Shown: positions 31,600 to 42,000 of the stretch, piece after piece
Position numbering within the stretch: the stretch's first letter is position 1
How the letters are laid out: every line of letters begins with the position of its first letter
From: Yponomeuta sedellus
Taxonomy: Eukaryota > Arthropoda > Insecta > Lepidoptera > Yponomeutidae
Length of the DNA: 64,000 nt
NCBI GenBank assembly: GCA_934045075.1
Contig: OW203732.1
Span: 5,001,501-5,065,500, forward strand
Direction of reading: 5' to 3'
Notes under the pieces: model-generated
The model's input: only the letters and a program-made list of their open reading frames with translations
The model's database searches: none
Told to the model about the DNA's origin: nothing
Made by a program: the position numbers and the translations under genes

Positions 31600-33340
31600 T
31601 CTTTTTGGGTTTATCTATAAGATACTGGTTTATAATAAATAGGAATATTTTACTGTTTACTTTACTTAAAAAGAAATTTACACATATATTTATTTGTGTT
31701 AATTTGAGATGAGACTGAATTAGGTACCCATTGTAGAGCTAATAAAATACTGCTTTTTACTGCACACATAAAATCATACAGAAAGCACAAATTGTTATTA
31801 CAGTAATGTCAAAGATCTAGAATAACCCCATATAAAGTCTCTGAAGGCCAACGCTGGATCGAAAGTAACTTCATGAACTTTACTTACTTAGCCCTAACAA
31901 TTCAAATTCATGAAACGATACATAGATTTAAAAGCTACCGAACATAAACTCACAGCTGTGTCCGAAAGCGTAGGTAGGGGTTTCCCACTTGTCACCTTGA
32001 TCCTGATAAACTCTAATCCATTAACCTCATTCATTATACGGAGCAATAAATAAATTGAATATATTTTTGTATGTAAAAATGTCATCGTTTTCTTTCATGG
32101 GTCGCGGTCGCTCTGAAAACCAGTGTCAAAGCCCTGCTATGGCATCATGCTGAGACTCGGCCATTTTTGACAACAATTGTCAAAAGTTACTTTGTATTTC
32201 TTAGTTTCAGGTACTTGCAAAAATATGTTATGTGGCATACCAATTTGACTAATTTTAATATGTACCTAATGAGTGTAATACTTCGTAATGTTGTCATAGA
32301 AAGTTTATTCTTATTTTAACCCGGATTAAAATCAATAATCTGGTAAACCTCTTTTGCTTTTTGTACATTAATAAGTCATTCCACGAATGTTATTTTCCAC
32401 GCCTTATAAATCCTCTATTTATGTATGTCCGCCTGCGACGTTCCTTACTGGCTCGAGTTTTTTATTTCCTTATGAAATCAAAAGAATTAGAAATTGCATG
32501 TGACTCGCGACGGAGGCAGATCCACAAAACTTTGGGTTTGACTGTATGGAAGAACACCTCATAAAGATGGGCAAATACGCAAACTGGAAGAGAGAGTCAA
32601 GGGTCCGAGATACGTGGTAAGATATTGTGGAGGAGGCTAAGACTGACATAGGGTTCTAGCGCCATAGGAAGTAAGAAGTAAGTATTGTGACACGCGCTGA
32701 ACTTGAAATCGGCTATTGCATCACAATTACGCGTCACGGCACTGTGTGTGGCTACGTCATACAGTCATACTTCAACATGGGATTGGGTGATGCCATCACT
32801 ACTTAATAAAATAGGTACTGCCAGTATGGCCACGCTAAATGTTACTTATGACAATTCTGTTTTGTTACTCTTTCCATCATACATGCAAAAAATATGAAAA
32901 GGATGGATGAATATGAAATTAATTTTACCTGTTAAGGTAAGATTTGGTGAATTTTTAAATAGCAACTGTTGCTGCTAAATGTGTAACCCATGTACCTATA
33001 CGCTCACAATAAATATTCCTATTCTAAAAGTAGCGTAAAGTTGTAGAAATGTTTGTGTGTTGCTACATTGAAGCTTAAACTTATTTAGCTTATTGGCTTA
33101 CTTGAGCTCATCTTATCTTGGGTATTTTATTCACTATCTCATCATTCACTCATTAAATAAGACCTTGATGAATGAATGAAAGATGAATTAATACATCCCT
33201 GTAACTTAATCGACGCTCCTTTTGCCTAATTAAACTTGTAAATAATATTTTCAACCGCGTTGGAATTAGCTCTCATATATCTCGAGGCATCTTGTAGCAG
33301 CTTAAAAAATAATACATATCCAACAATCGCTAAGCCAATT
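31600..33340. other. Intergenic with degraded LINE sequence
   Basis: Near 32440-32660 a stretch with ggtccgagatacgtggtaag and gtggaggaggctaag-like text resembles the C-terminal coding end of an RTE/R1-type LINE. No intact frame. No host gene recognised. Confidence 0.4.
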
Positions 33341-33349
33341 TAGACGCCT

Positions 33350-33500
33350 TAGAGCGGCTTGAAAACTTCTGACAGTAAGACCAGCCACTAGTCTTGCAAG
33401 CCTCCACCAATATGGACTTGGCCCCTGTGGTGGAGTATGGCCTATACCTATCTCAGGGAAGAGACCCGTGTCCCTCGGTGGGGCCATAATGGGTTGATGA
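33350..33500 (+). mobile_element. LINE 3'-end fragment (family of 16250-16585), diverged
   Basis: Matches the gcggcttgaaaacttctgac ... gaagagacccgtg blocks but is degraded at the terminus (gtccctcggtggggcca). Confidence 0.5.
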
Positions 33501-34019
33501 TGATGAATTGTTGATAGTTGTTCGTTGATGGTTTTGGCCACTATTTTCCATTCACCTCATTGGGCGAGTGCCTACTGTTGCAACGACTATCAATCAATCA
33601 GCCCATATTCGTCTATTACTAGACATACGCCTCTCCCCAGGAACGCCACTCCTACCATCCATCCACATACCGCCATCGCCAGCAGCACTACCCACGGGGG
33701 CCCCTAATCATAACCCACCGATAACCTGTTATCATCGATACATACGAGTATATTTACTTTCGAGCACTTTAAATGGCCAACCCGTTGATGCTTTGTGGTC
33801 TCTCTTTCAGAGCACGCCTGTGCCCTCATTGAGACACATAATATAGGATACTTGTGAAACGACAATGACAATTCTTCTACGCTCGTAGAAATGATGCTCT
33901 CTTTAATGAGTCATATCAGAAATTCGCCAAAAAACTAAGGTGATAAGATTAGCACCTTCAAGTAGCAATAGGCCGTTAACATCTGCCGAAGCATTGACAG
34001 CTGATAGGGCACAGAGGTT

Positions 34020-34250
34020 CGCGAGTGGGGAACACGAACTGGCGAACGTAAACACCCATCAGCTCACTGGACCGACGATCTGAGGGAGATTACAGGCATA
34101 GGCTGAAACGCAACGTAAGAAACCCATCAGCTCGCTGGACCGACGATCTGAGGAAGATTGCTGGCATAGGCTGGATGAGGATGGCTGTTAAAAAGACGGG
34201 GGGGAGGTGAGGCCTTAGTCCAGCAGTGGATGAACACGGGCTGATAGTTT
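34020..34250 (+). mobile_element. LINE 3'-end fragment with an internal ~80-bp duplication
   Basis: The block cccatcagctc.ctggaccga + cgatctgagg.agatt..ggcatag occurs twice, at about 34055-34105 and 34123-34172. It ends gtccagcagtggatgaacac. The duplication is within the element. Confidence 0.55.
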
Positions 34251-34259
34251 GAATTCTCA

Positions 34260-34322
34260 ACTATTCTTTTTGCCTATGCAAAAAGAATAGTAATGCCAAA
34301 GGACTATTCCTTTGGCATTACT
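34260..34322. repeat. Two abutting perfect hairpins
   Basis: Hairpin 1 (34260-34291): ACTATTCTTTTTGC, 4-nt loop, exact complement. Hairpin 2 (34289-34322): AGTAATGCCAAAGG, 6-nt loop, exact complement. They share AGT. They sit directly after the 3' end of the LINE fragment at 34020-34250. Confidence 0.9.
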
Positions 34323-34434
34323 GATACTGCCTGACTGTCTCAGATGAAATATGGAAACAAAAGATTAACGGTATTTGTCCAAAAAACGTGGTTAGAAGGG
34401 CTGGTAAGAGGCAATCCAAGCGGACATAAATTTT

Positions 34435-34705
34435 GACAACATTTTCACCTCAGGGTGCACAGTTAGTCAAACTTGAGATTTCCGCACTTAGCCTTATAGT
34501 TGGGCCATCGTACGTAGCAAGCACTGAGGTACGTTTACACTTTACACACTAGGATTTCCTCATGATGTTTTCCTTCGCGGTTAGCGAGTGGTATTGCTAC
34601 TATAAATCCACAAATTTAAACAACTAACAAAACAAGGCCATGCCGGGATTCGACCCCACGACCATCAGATTGAGAAATTGGCTTTCTACCGCTCCGCTAC
34701 CACCG
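34435..34705 (-). mobile_element. tRNA-derived SINE (family C)
   Basis: The minus-strand head reads ggtggtagcggagcggtaga with B box GGGTCGAATCC, followed by a body containing ggaaatcctagtgtgtaaag and catcatgaggaaatc. Not a functional tRNA: no proper anticodon stem or acceptor pairing is kept. Confidence 0.55.
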
Positions 34706-35259
34706 TTGTCACATAGGATGCACTAGCGAGAGTCAAGATAAAAAGTATCCGAAAGCGGCGTGCGTGCATGTAGTGACCAATGGATGTTGATAAAGTGAAA
34801 GGAGTAACTTGGTAAGTATCTGCCTACCCCACTGGGGAACAGCCTTGAATTTATCAATGTCTCCCCTTGCACGCTACGCTAGTGAATAGTAGTAGGTATT
34901 TCATTTACTATGGAACGAACCTTACCTTCTTTAAAGTTCGCATTTATGGCTGCGACAGATTTCATGTATCTGTTAGCATTGGTAAAATGTGTTAATAGTT
35001 ATGATATACAGTGTAGTAAGCCCGTCTTCTGTTAACAACATTCCGTGATTGGGACCAATTAGAACTATTTTGCGCAGAGTTACGAAGGGAAACATTATAG
35101 CTAAGCCGACATAAAGTGCGCTGACTAGAAGAACTTAGATCTGTACTAGTTCACAATCTATCTGAATAAATAAAACATAACAAGGAGAGGGTATGAGCAT
35201 TTCTATAAAAAAAACTGAGAAGGAGAAAAGGGTCATATAATGTGTATGAGTGCATAAGT

Positions 35260-35335
35260 GTGAGGTGTGTGTGTGTCTGTGTGTGTACGTGTGTTTATGC
35301 ATATGAATGTATATATGTATATTACTGTAGGTAGA
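35260..35335. repeat. GT-rich microsatellite
   Basis: gtgaggtgtgtgtgtgtctg and continuing interrupted GT/AT repeats. Confidence 0.7.
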
Positions 35336-35739
35336 GAAGTAGGTTACAAATTCGGTATTATTATTATATTTTTATTTATTATTAAATAACTTAAATGCAA
35401 ACTTCTTTCGGCCAAGCTGTTTCTGTAATACATATTCCTAGTTGTTAAATATTCTTATGCCAATTCTTAATAATTATTAAAATTGTTGGTTCATTACTTA
35501 ATGTACTGTTTAATTTATTGTGTTTAATGGTATCATTTAATCAAGGTCCCTGAATAAATAAATCAGGGGAACGTAAGGAGAGTTTCAACTTAAAAAAAAT
35601 CTATCTGCGAGCTGCGTATTGTAGTTCATTCTTCGAAAACGTTCCTTAGCTGTGTTAGAATATCATTGATTTAAAAACAATTAGCTGCTCTTATAACACC
35701 TATATTCCTCTCTAGGTGACACACATACTTTTGTCGCCT

Positions 35740-35890
35740 TCATCGCTTGATAACTTCTGACAGTAAAGCCCGCCACTGTCTTACAATCCTCCACCAACCT
35801 GGCCCTGGAACCCGTGTTGGAGCATGACCTAATCTTCCTGCGATGCAGGAAAAGACCCGTGCCCCAGCAGTGGGGACATACCAATGGTTT
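35740..35890 (+). mobile_element. LINE 3'-end fragment (family of 16250-16585)
   Basis: Contains cttctgacagtaaagcccgc and gtgccccagcagtggggaca. 5'-truncated. Confidence 0.55.
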
Positions 35891-35999
35891 TAAACGGTCT
35901 CTTTATATATATTCCAGCTAATTCATAAGAACAAGAACTTTCTCTCTATCTATGTATCTAATTAGTGTGTCTTCTTTCAGCAGCCAACATATACTTTTT

Positions 36000-36185
36000 T
36001 CCGGTGTGTTGTCCGTGTAGTTTCGATTGTGTGCCACTGCTGGGCAAAGGTCTCCCATTTCGATTTCCACTCCCTCCTGTTCATAGCCACCTCCTGCCAT
36101 TCCAGTAAAAAGGTCATAACGTCGTCTCGCTTGGATCGGCTACGTTTGCGATATCCGTCACGTGGAACCTACTAGACAGTGACGA
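36000..36185 (-). mobile_element. LINE 3'-end fragment, minus strand
   Basis: Starts gtgccactgctgggcaaagg on the plus strand, the complement of a common LINE terminus. It also has agtgacgattttgtccacct and cacgtggcccgccc. A terminal scrap of the same kind lies at 38712-38745. Confidence 0.5.
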
Positions 36186-36229
36186 TTTTGTCCACCTGTC
36201 TGGGCCCATACGGCTCACGTGGCCCGCCC

Positions 36230-36463
36230 AATTCTACTAAGTAACTTTCAATATAAATAAATAATACAATAACTTGACCTGGCCCCAAACTAGGACACAT
36301 AGTGATATGGTAACCAGGCGAGAACCTCACAAACATGGTAATACATCCAGACTGAGGCCATTTGTACAAATGAACGGCAGCCGCCAGTGGGAATTGAATC
36401 CACAACCGGCGTCCGCGAATCCGGCTTCATAAGTCGTGATACCGCTAAGCCAACGAGGCAGTC
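36230..36463 (-). mobile_element. tRNA-derived SINE (family B)
   Basis: The minus-strand head ttggcttagcggtatcacga is followed by a body containing ttgtacaaatggcctcagtc and ggttaccata. It shares the whole body with the plus-strand copy at 51590-51790. Confidence 0.65.
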
Positions 36464-37424
36464 ACGTGACTCATACGATTCACCGCTCTAAACATTACTA
36501 CGTCATTGGACAGCAATTAAAGCCAGTAATGTACACATGCTATCGACTCCTATTGTACGGAGAGCTACCGCGCGGCTGGCATACCATTGTCATCGGACCC
36601 TTGAATACTTTAAAGCACAATAAAGTATGCAAATAGTCGTTTATGACTTTCGTAGTAACCTTGGCACATATTGCTTTGATTCGCGATGTATTTAGCTAGG
36701 TGTTCAATAGGGGAAAGTTTCAGTTGAAGGTGTGGACCTAAAGTGTTGAAATGCGATGTGTGTTGATCGGTTATGGGATGCGTCACAAGTTCTCAGAGGG
36801 TGCATGCTTCAGAGCGTACAGTGAGTTAAAATATCTGTAAAATTTCCTTCTTCATGTGCAATAAAGTTTTCTCTACATCTATTTGGTACGCGATGTTTTG
36901 AAATATGGAAGTGTTGTACGGAGACCACACTGTGCAATCATGTAATTGCAAATCGAAGTAATTCAGAAAACATTTCCGGGGTTATAATCATTAGGGATTG
37001 TAAAGAAATTTAAATCATACAACAACAGACTCAATCAGTTTAGTATTAAGACTGCAAAATCGGTACAATATGTTAAGGCATTCGCACATAGACTTCTAAC
37101 AATCAAAGTATTTTATTAAAAATTACATGGAGCCTGTGACTTTTTGAACGTCACAAGTAAAACTAGATGTATATTTCTAAATCTAGGTAATTTTGGACAA
37201 ATTGGTCAAAAAATCTCCAAACTCAGTCAAATTCAAATTGACGCATGGGCTCTTCAAACCATTGGGCTCTTCCACCACTACAGTGAAACCATTCTCCGAT
37301 GTCCGAAAACATCAGTAAAAATAAGTTTTTACAGACAAATTTAACACCAAAATGTATATGACTATATATTCCTTATCAACATAATCAAACGTAAGATGAT
37401 AGAGGATTTTTCTGTACTTCTTCT

Positions 37425-37585
37425 TTTTCTTCTTCAGGCTATATAATGTAGTCCACTGCTGGACATAGCCCTCCCCTGTAGAGCGCCATAGCGCCCTGTC
37501 TTCAGCTTGCCGCATCCAGCATCTGCCGGCAGTTTTCCGCAGATCGTCATCCCACCTAGTCGGAGGGCGTCCTACACTTCTGTAC
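37425..37585 (-). mobile_element. LINE fragment, minus strand (same family as 49845-49995)
   Basis: Shares the blocks gtccactgctggacatagcc, cttcagcttgccgcatccag and ggagggcgtcctacact. Confidence 0.6.
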
Positions 37586-37880
37586 TTGACAGATGCTTAA
37601 ATAATATTAAGTCGTAATGAGATTTCAGTCTAGACCTCCCAGCGGCAGGCTGGTTTCTCGAGAAAGCAGTTTCTTGTGTCGTAAACTTTGCGAGTCGCAT
37701 AAATATAGAGTCAGTAAAATTTCTGTAATCTTATCTTTTATCTCTTAGTTGTTATTCGATTATGGATAACAGAGTTGGTATCTACACATTCCGATTCAAT
37801 ATATATCACAAGCCATGGAGAAACATCTCTCAGTTTATCTATTTACACAATATTCAGAACTTTATTAGCTAGTTACTCTA

Positions 37881-38060
37881 AAGCTGGGTACTGACCAACG
37901 TTACGAGGTGTAACGTTAGCCGCCGAAATTCGCCGTCACCTGGCACTTAAACTGCTGTACACTCGCTGGTTTCCCCGTAACACTACATGACAGCATGAAT
38001 GCTCGCTGTGTAACATGTTACATTAAATCTCGTAACGTCGCGTCGGTCAGTACCCAGCTT
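37881..38060. mobile_element. MITE, about 180 bp
   Basis: Ends AAGCTGGGTACTGAC and GTCAGTACCCAGCTT are exact complements; the inner parts (aacgttacgag / ctcgtaacgt) continue the inverted repeat. Non-coding. Target duplication not clear. Confidence 0.75.
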
Positions 38061-38082
38061 AATAATTACTTCATAACATTAT

Positions 38083-38375
38083 AAACGCAACAACAGGCGC
38101 GGTCAGGTGCAGGATGGGTGACCGTCCCATGAGTACCGCTGGTGGCATTTTTCACCTTAAGCCGTTGGTGCCGACTGTCGTGTAATTACAGTCGTTAAGC
38201 CATGTCAGAGGCCTTATGGGCGGCTGCATAACTTCAGACACTAAGGCCCGCCACTGTCTTACAATCCTCCGCCAAGGCGGACATGGCCGTCGTAGTGGAG
38301 TATAGCCCAACCTTCCTACGATGCAGGAAGAGACCCGTGCCCCAGCAGTGGGACATACAAGGGTTGATACTAAAT
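38083..38375 (+). mobile_element. LINE 3'-end fragment, long copy (family of 16250-16585)
   Basis: Starts gcaacaacaggcgcggtcag and ends gcagtgggacatacaagggt. Co-linear with 16250-16585 apart from a ~25-bp gap. Confidence 0.65.
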
Positions 38376-38489
38376 GTCTTATTAGGGAGAAGGTAGTGGC
38401 TGAGAGCCAGCATCAGCGATGTAGTAGAGCAGATCTAGTTACACAAACCCCAAATTCATCCATTGGGTGCCGTAAAAAGCGACCAAGCG

Positions 38490-38610
38490 AAATCCAAGAG
38501 GTGGGCAGCTGCACTTCTTGTATACTACAGAGTGATTTGGAAACAGTCACCCATATTTTGAGAGAATGTTCTTTTCAATGTGAAAAAAGAGGTATTATTT
38601 ATGAATTATC
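38490..38610 (+). pseudogene. C-terminal fragment of a LINE ORF2 (Cys/His motif)
   Basis: Encodes GSCTSCILQSDLETVTHILREC: a CX2C...HX4C motif of the kind found at the C-terminus of R1/Jockey-group ORF2 proteins. Isolated fragment. Confidence 0.5.
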
Positions 38611-38936
38611 AGTAATGGTTCCTTTTTTCCTGTATGCTAATGGCAAAATATTTGTAAATTTCCGTGATTTCCGTCCGAGCTTTGGCTTTTTTTTTACTTA
38701 GCATCTATGTTTGTATCCCACTGCTGGGCAAAGGCCTCCCCCAAATTTTAAGCTTTGGCTTCAAACTGTAAATACAAATTCGAAGCGGCAAGAAGTAATA
38801 TAACGATGAAAAATGTTTTCAATATATTAAGTACTGTCTATTGTCAGATATGCGTAAATAATCAAGAAAAGGCTCGAATCACAGTTTTTATTCGATTCGT
38901 TAGTTAGCACCAAGTCATTTCTTGAAATACTTACAG

Positions 38937-39080
38937 ATGACATCCTGGCGTGAGGGTACGAAAAGTGAGACAGTGATGTCGGCCATCGCTAGACTGGACG
39001 AGGACATCTTCAAAAGCGAAAAAGCGTATCCCACCGCGCGGCTAGCCGTCGTTACGGCTGAGATTGACAGCATACAGCAG
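38937..39080 (+). CDS. Coiled-coil gene, exon A
   Basis: 48 codons, [20 protein letters not shown] ... [11 protein letters not shown], acceptor ATACTTACAG, donor CAG|GTGAGT. Phase 0 at both ends. Confidence 0.7.
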
Positions 39081-42000
39081 GTGAGTCGTGGTTAAGATAT
39101 TTTTAATTGTTCCCACCACTCGTCTCTAAATTGTTTATGGTTAAGAGTGTGGGAGAGAGAGTAAATAAATAGTCCGACTTACTCAGTTCAGTATTTACTC
39201 GTAAACACCACTTAACTAAATTTACAGAAGGCACGGAAGGAAGTTCACAGGTACACGAAATACAAGCACAAAGCACAGGTGAAAGTCAGATAGCAGCAGA
39301 AGAAATGTAGCAGTATATAAGAACAAGCACAGCGTCAATTTATCAGTAAAAGCGTACAGCGTCGAGATAGTATCGCGTAGGCAAGTGGCATGCGCTTCGC
39401 GTCATAGAGAGATCTCGACTGGTTGCGCGGTGCGCGGCCGCAGACCGGCTGCGCTGGCGTATTAAAACCAGTCTTGTCTAGTGCTGGGACGATGATCGAT
39501 CGATAGGAAGTTTGTCGACATCGACAAACTAGTACTACGCAGTGTTACATGAATATGGATAAACTAATTAGAACTACATATATATTAATAGGGATGTACA
39601 TAGTTATATATAGTTACATGTAAATATGTATTGTAGAAATGTAAGTTAATTTTAAGTTTTATTTTAATTGTAAATAGATATTAATATGTTTTTGTGTATT
39701 TTAGTGTAGGTTATGTATGTGTAAGTGCTTACCACACAAAGTAGCCTACACCACCCCCCTCCAGAGACCGTCATGGGCGATTAATTTTTTTTGAATTTCA
39801 CCCTGCGTCCAGAACGAGTAGTATATTCTTTCTGGATATCTGGAACGGGTTCAGTATCAGTTTGGTCAGTCAGTATGAAGGCCGGTTTAATGCGGTCTAT
39901 CGATACTGTGACTTCTTTACCTTTTAGGAGAATTTTAAATATTTTATCATCTCGAGACACAACTTTATATGGGCCGGAATATGCTGGTTGGAGGGAACCA
40001 CGTAATGTGTCATCGCGAAGGAAGACGTAATCACTGGTTGCTAATTCCTTGTGTACGAACACCTTGGGCTTACTATGGCGAGAAGCTGGTGTAGGTCGTA
40101 ATTTTTCAGCGATTCCTTTGAGTCGTGCGGAGAACTCTGATAGGTCTGTCGTGCCGCCGTTGACAGGCTCAAAAAACTCACCTGGTAGCCTTAAGGGCTC
40201 TCCGTAAACGAGTTCGGCAGAAGAGCTTTGGAGATCGTCCTTGAAAGCGGTCCTAATACCTAACAGGACCCATGGCAAAGACTCTGTCCATCTGTCGTTA
40301 GCGTGGCAGACTATTGCGGCTTTAAGTTGTCGGTGGAAGCGTTCCACCATGCCATTGCAGGCGGGATGGTATGCGGTGGTTCGTTTATGCTGAAAACCGA
40401 CTGTATTAGACAGAGATGCGAATAAAGCTGACTCGAATTGTCGACCTCGATCAGTCGTTATTTCTGTAGGACAGCCAAATCGAGCAATCCATGTCGACAG
40501 GAGTGTTTTAGCCACGGTTTCTGCGGTAATGTTATCTATCGGTACTGCTTCCGGCCATCGAGTAAATCGATCTACTACCGTGAGACAGTACCGGTAGCCT
40601 TCTGACATAGGTAGGGGACCAATCAAATCTATGTGTATCTGTTTGAAACGCACGCGGGGTAAAGAAAAAGTGCCCAGGGGTGCGGTGACATGGCGGTTCA
40701 CTTTAGCCTTTTGGCAGGCAATGCAAGAACGCGCCCATTCTCTACAGTCCTTTCGGATCCCGGGCCATACAAAACGCTCTGCTATAAGTTTTGCAGAAGC
40801 AGTGGCTCCGGGGTGGCTAAGAGAGTGAAGGCTCTCAAAGACCTGCTTCCGGTGGAACTTGGGGACAAAAGGCCTAGTCGTCGGTGTACTGACATCGCAG
40901 TATATTGGTATACGACTTCCAGGGATATTGAGTTTCTCCAAACGCAGAGAAGATCCTTCGGCTAAAAGATTTTGTAGCTCTTGGTCTAAAGGTTGGCCCT
41001 TGGCTAGCGTCTCTAGGTCAACCGGCGCTCCCAATTCCTCGATCCTCGACAAAGTATCGGCCACAATATTATCCTTGCCCGATATGTGTCGTATGTCGGT
41101 CGTGAATTGGGCTATAAAATCGAGGTGACGGAATTGTCTGGGCGAACAGTTTTTCTTCCGCTCGTGGAATGCGAAACTGATCGGCTTATGATCCGTATAC
41201 ACAACAAAGTGCCGGGCCTCGAGCATATGCCGGAAATATTTTATGCCTTCATATATTGCCAGCAACTCCCTGTCGTAAGGCGAATATTTGGCCTGGGACG
41301 GGCTCAGTTTTCTGGAAAAGAAGGCTAATGGCTGCCATGCATTGTCTTTTAGCTGTTGTAGGACTGCGCCAATTGCCTTATCGCTGGCGTCAGTCACCAA
41401 GGCAAGTTTGGCAGTACAGTCGGGGTGTGCTAGTAAGGCGGCATTGGCCAGGCTGTCCTTGCATGCATGAAACGCTGTTAAGGCATCGCCGGTCAAATTG
41501 ATGGGCTGTGAACCTTTTACGGAACCTGTTAGCAGGGCATGTAAAGTAGCCTGGATTTCGGCAGCATGAGGAAGAAATCTCCTATAAAAATTTAGCATGC
41601 CTAAAAATGCCTTAAGTTGGCGCACGGTTGTTGGGATGGGGAAGTCTTTTATCGCTTGCACCTTAGAGTCAAGTGGTCGAGAGCCTTTTTCAGAGATAGA
41701 GTAACCTAAAAATGTCACTTCTGGCTCACCGAGAACACATTTGGCGGTATTTACAAGCAAACCATAGTCCTTCAGCTTGGTAAAAATTTGGCGAAGGTGC
41801 TGCTCATGCTGTTGCTCATCCTTGGAAAACACCAAGATATCATCCAGATAGCAATAGGTGAAATCGAGCTCTCTAGTGATTTCATCCATAAACCGCTGAA
41901 AGGTTTGGCCGGCATTCCGAAGCCCGAAAGTCATGAAAGGAAATTCAAACAGACCAAAAGGCGTGGTTATTGCGGTCTTCGGAATGTCGGCCGGACTGAC

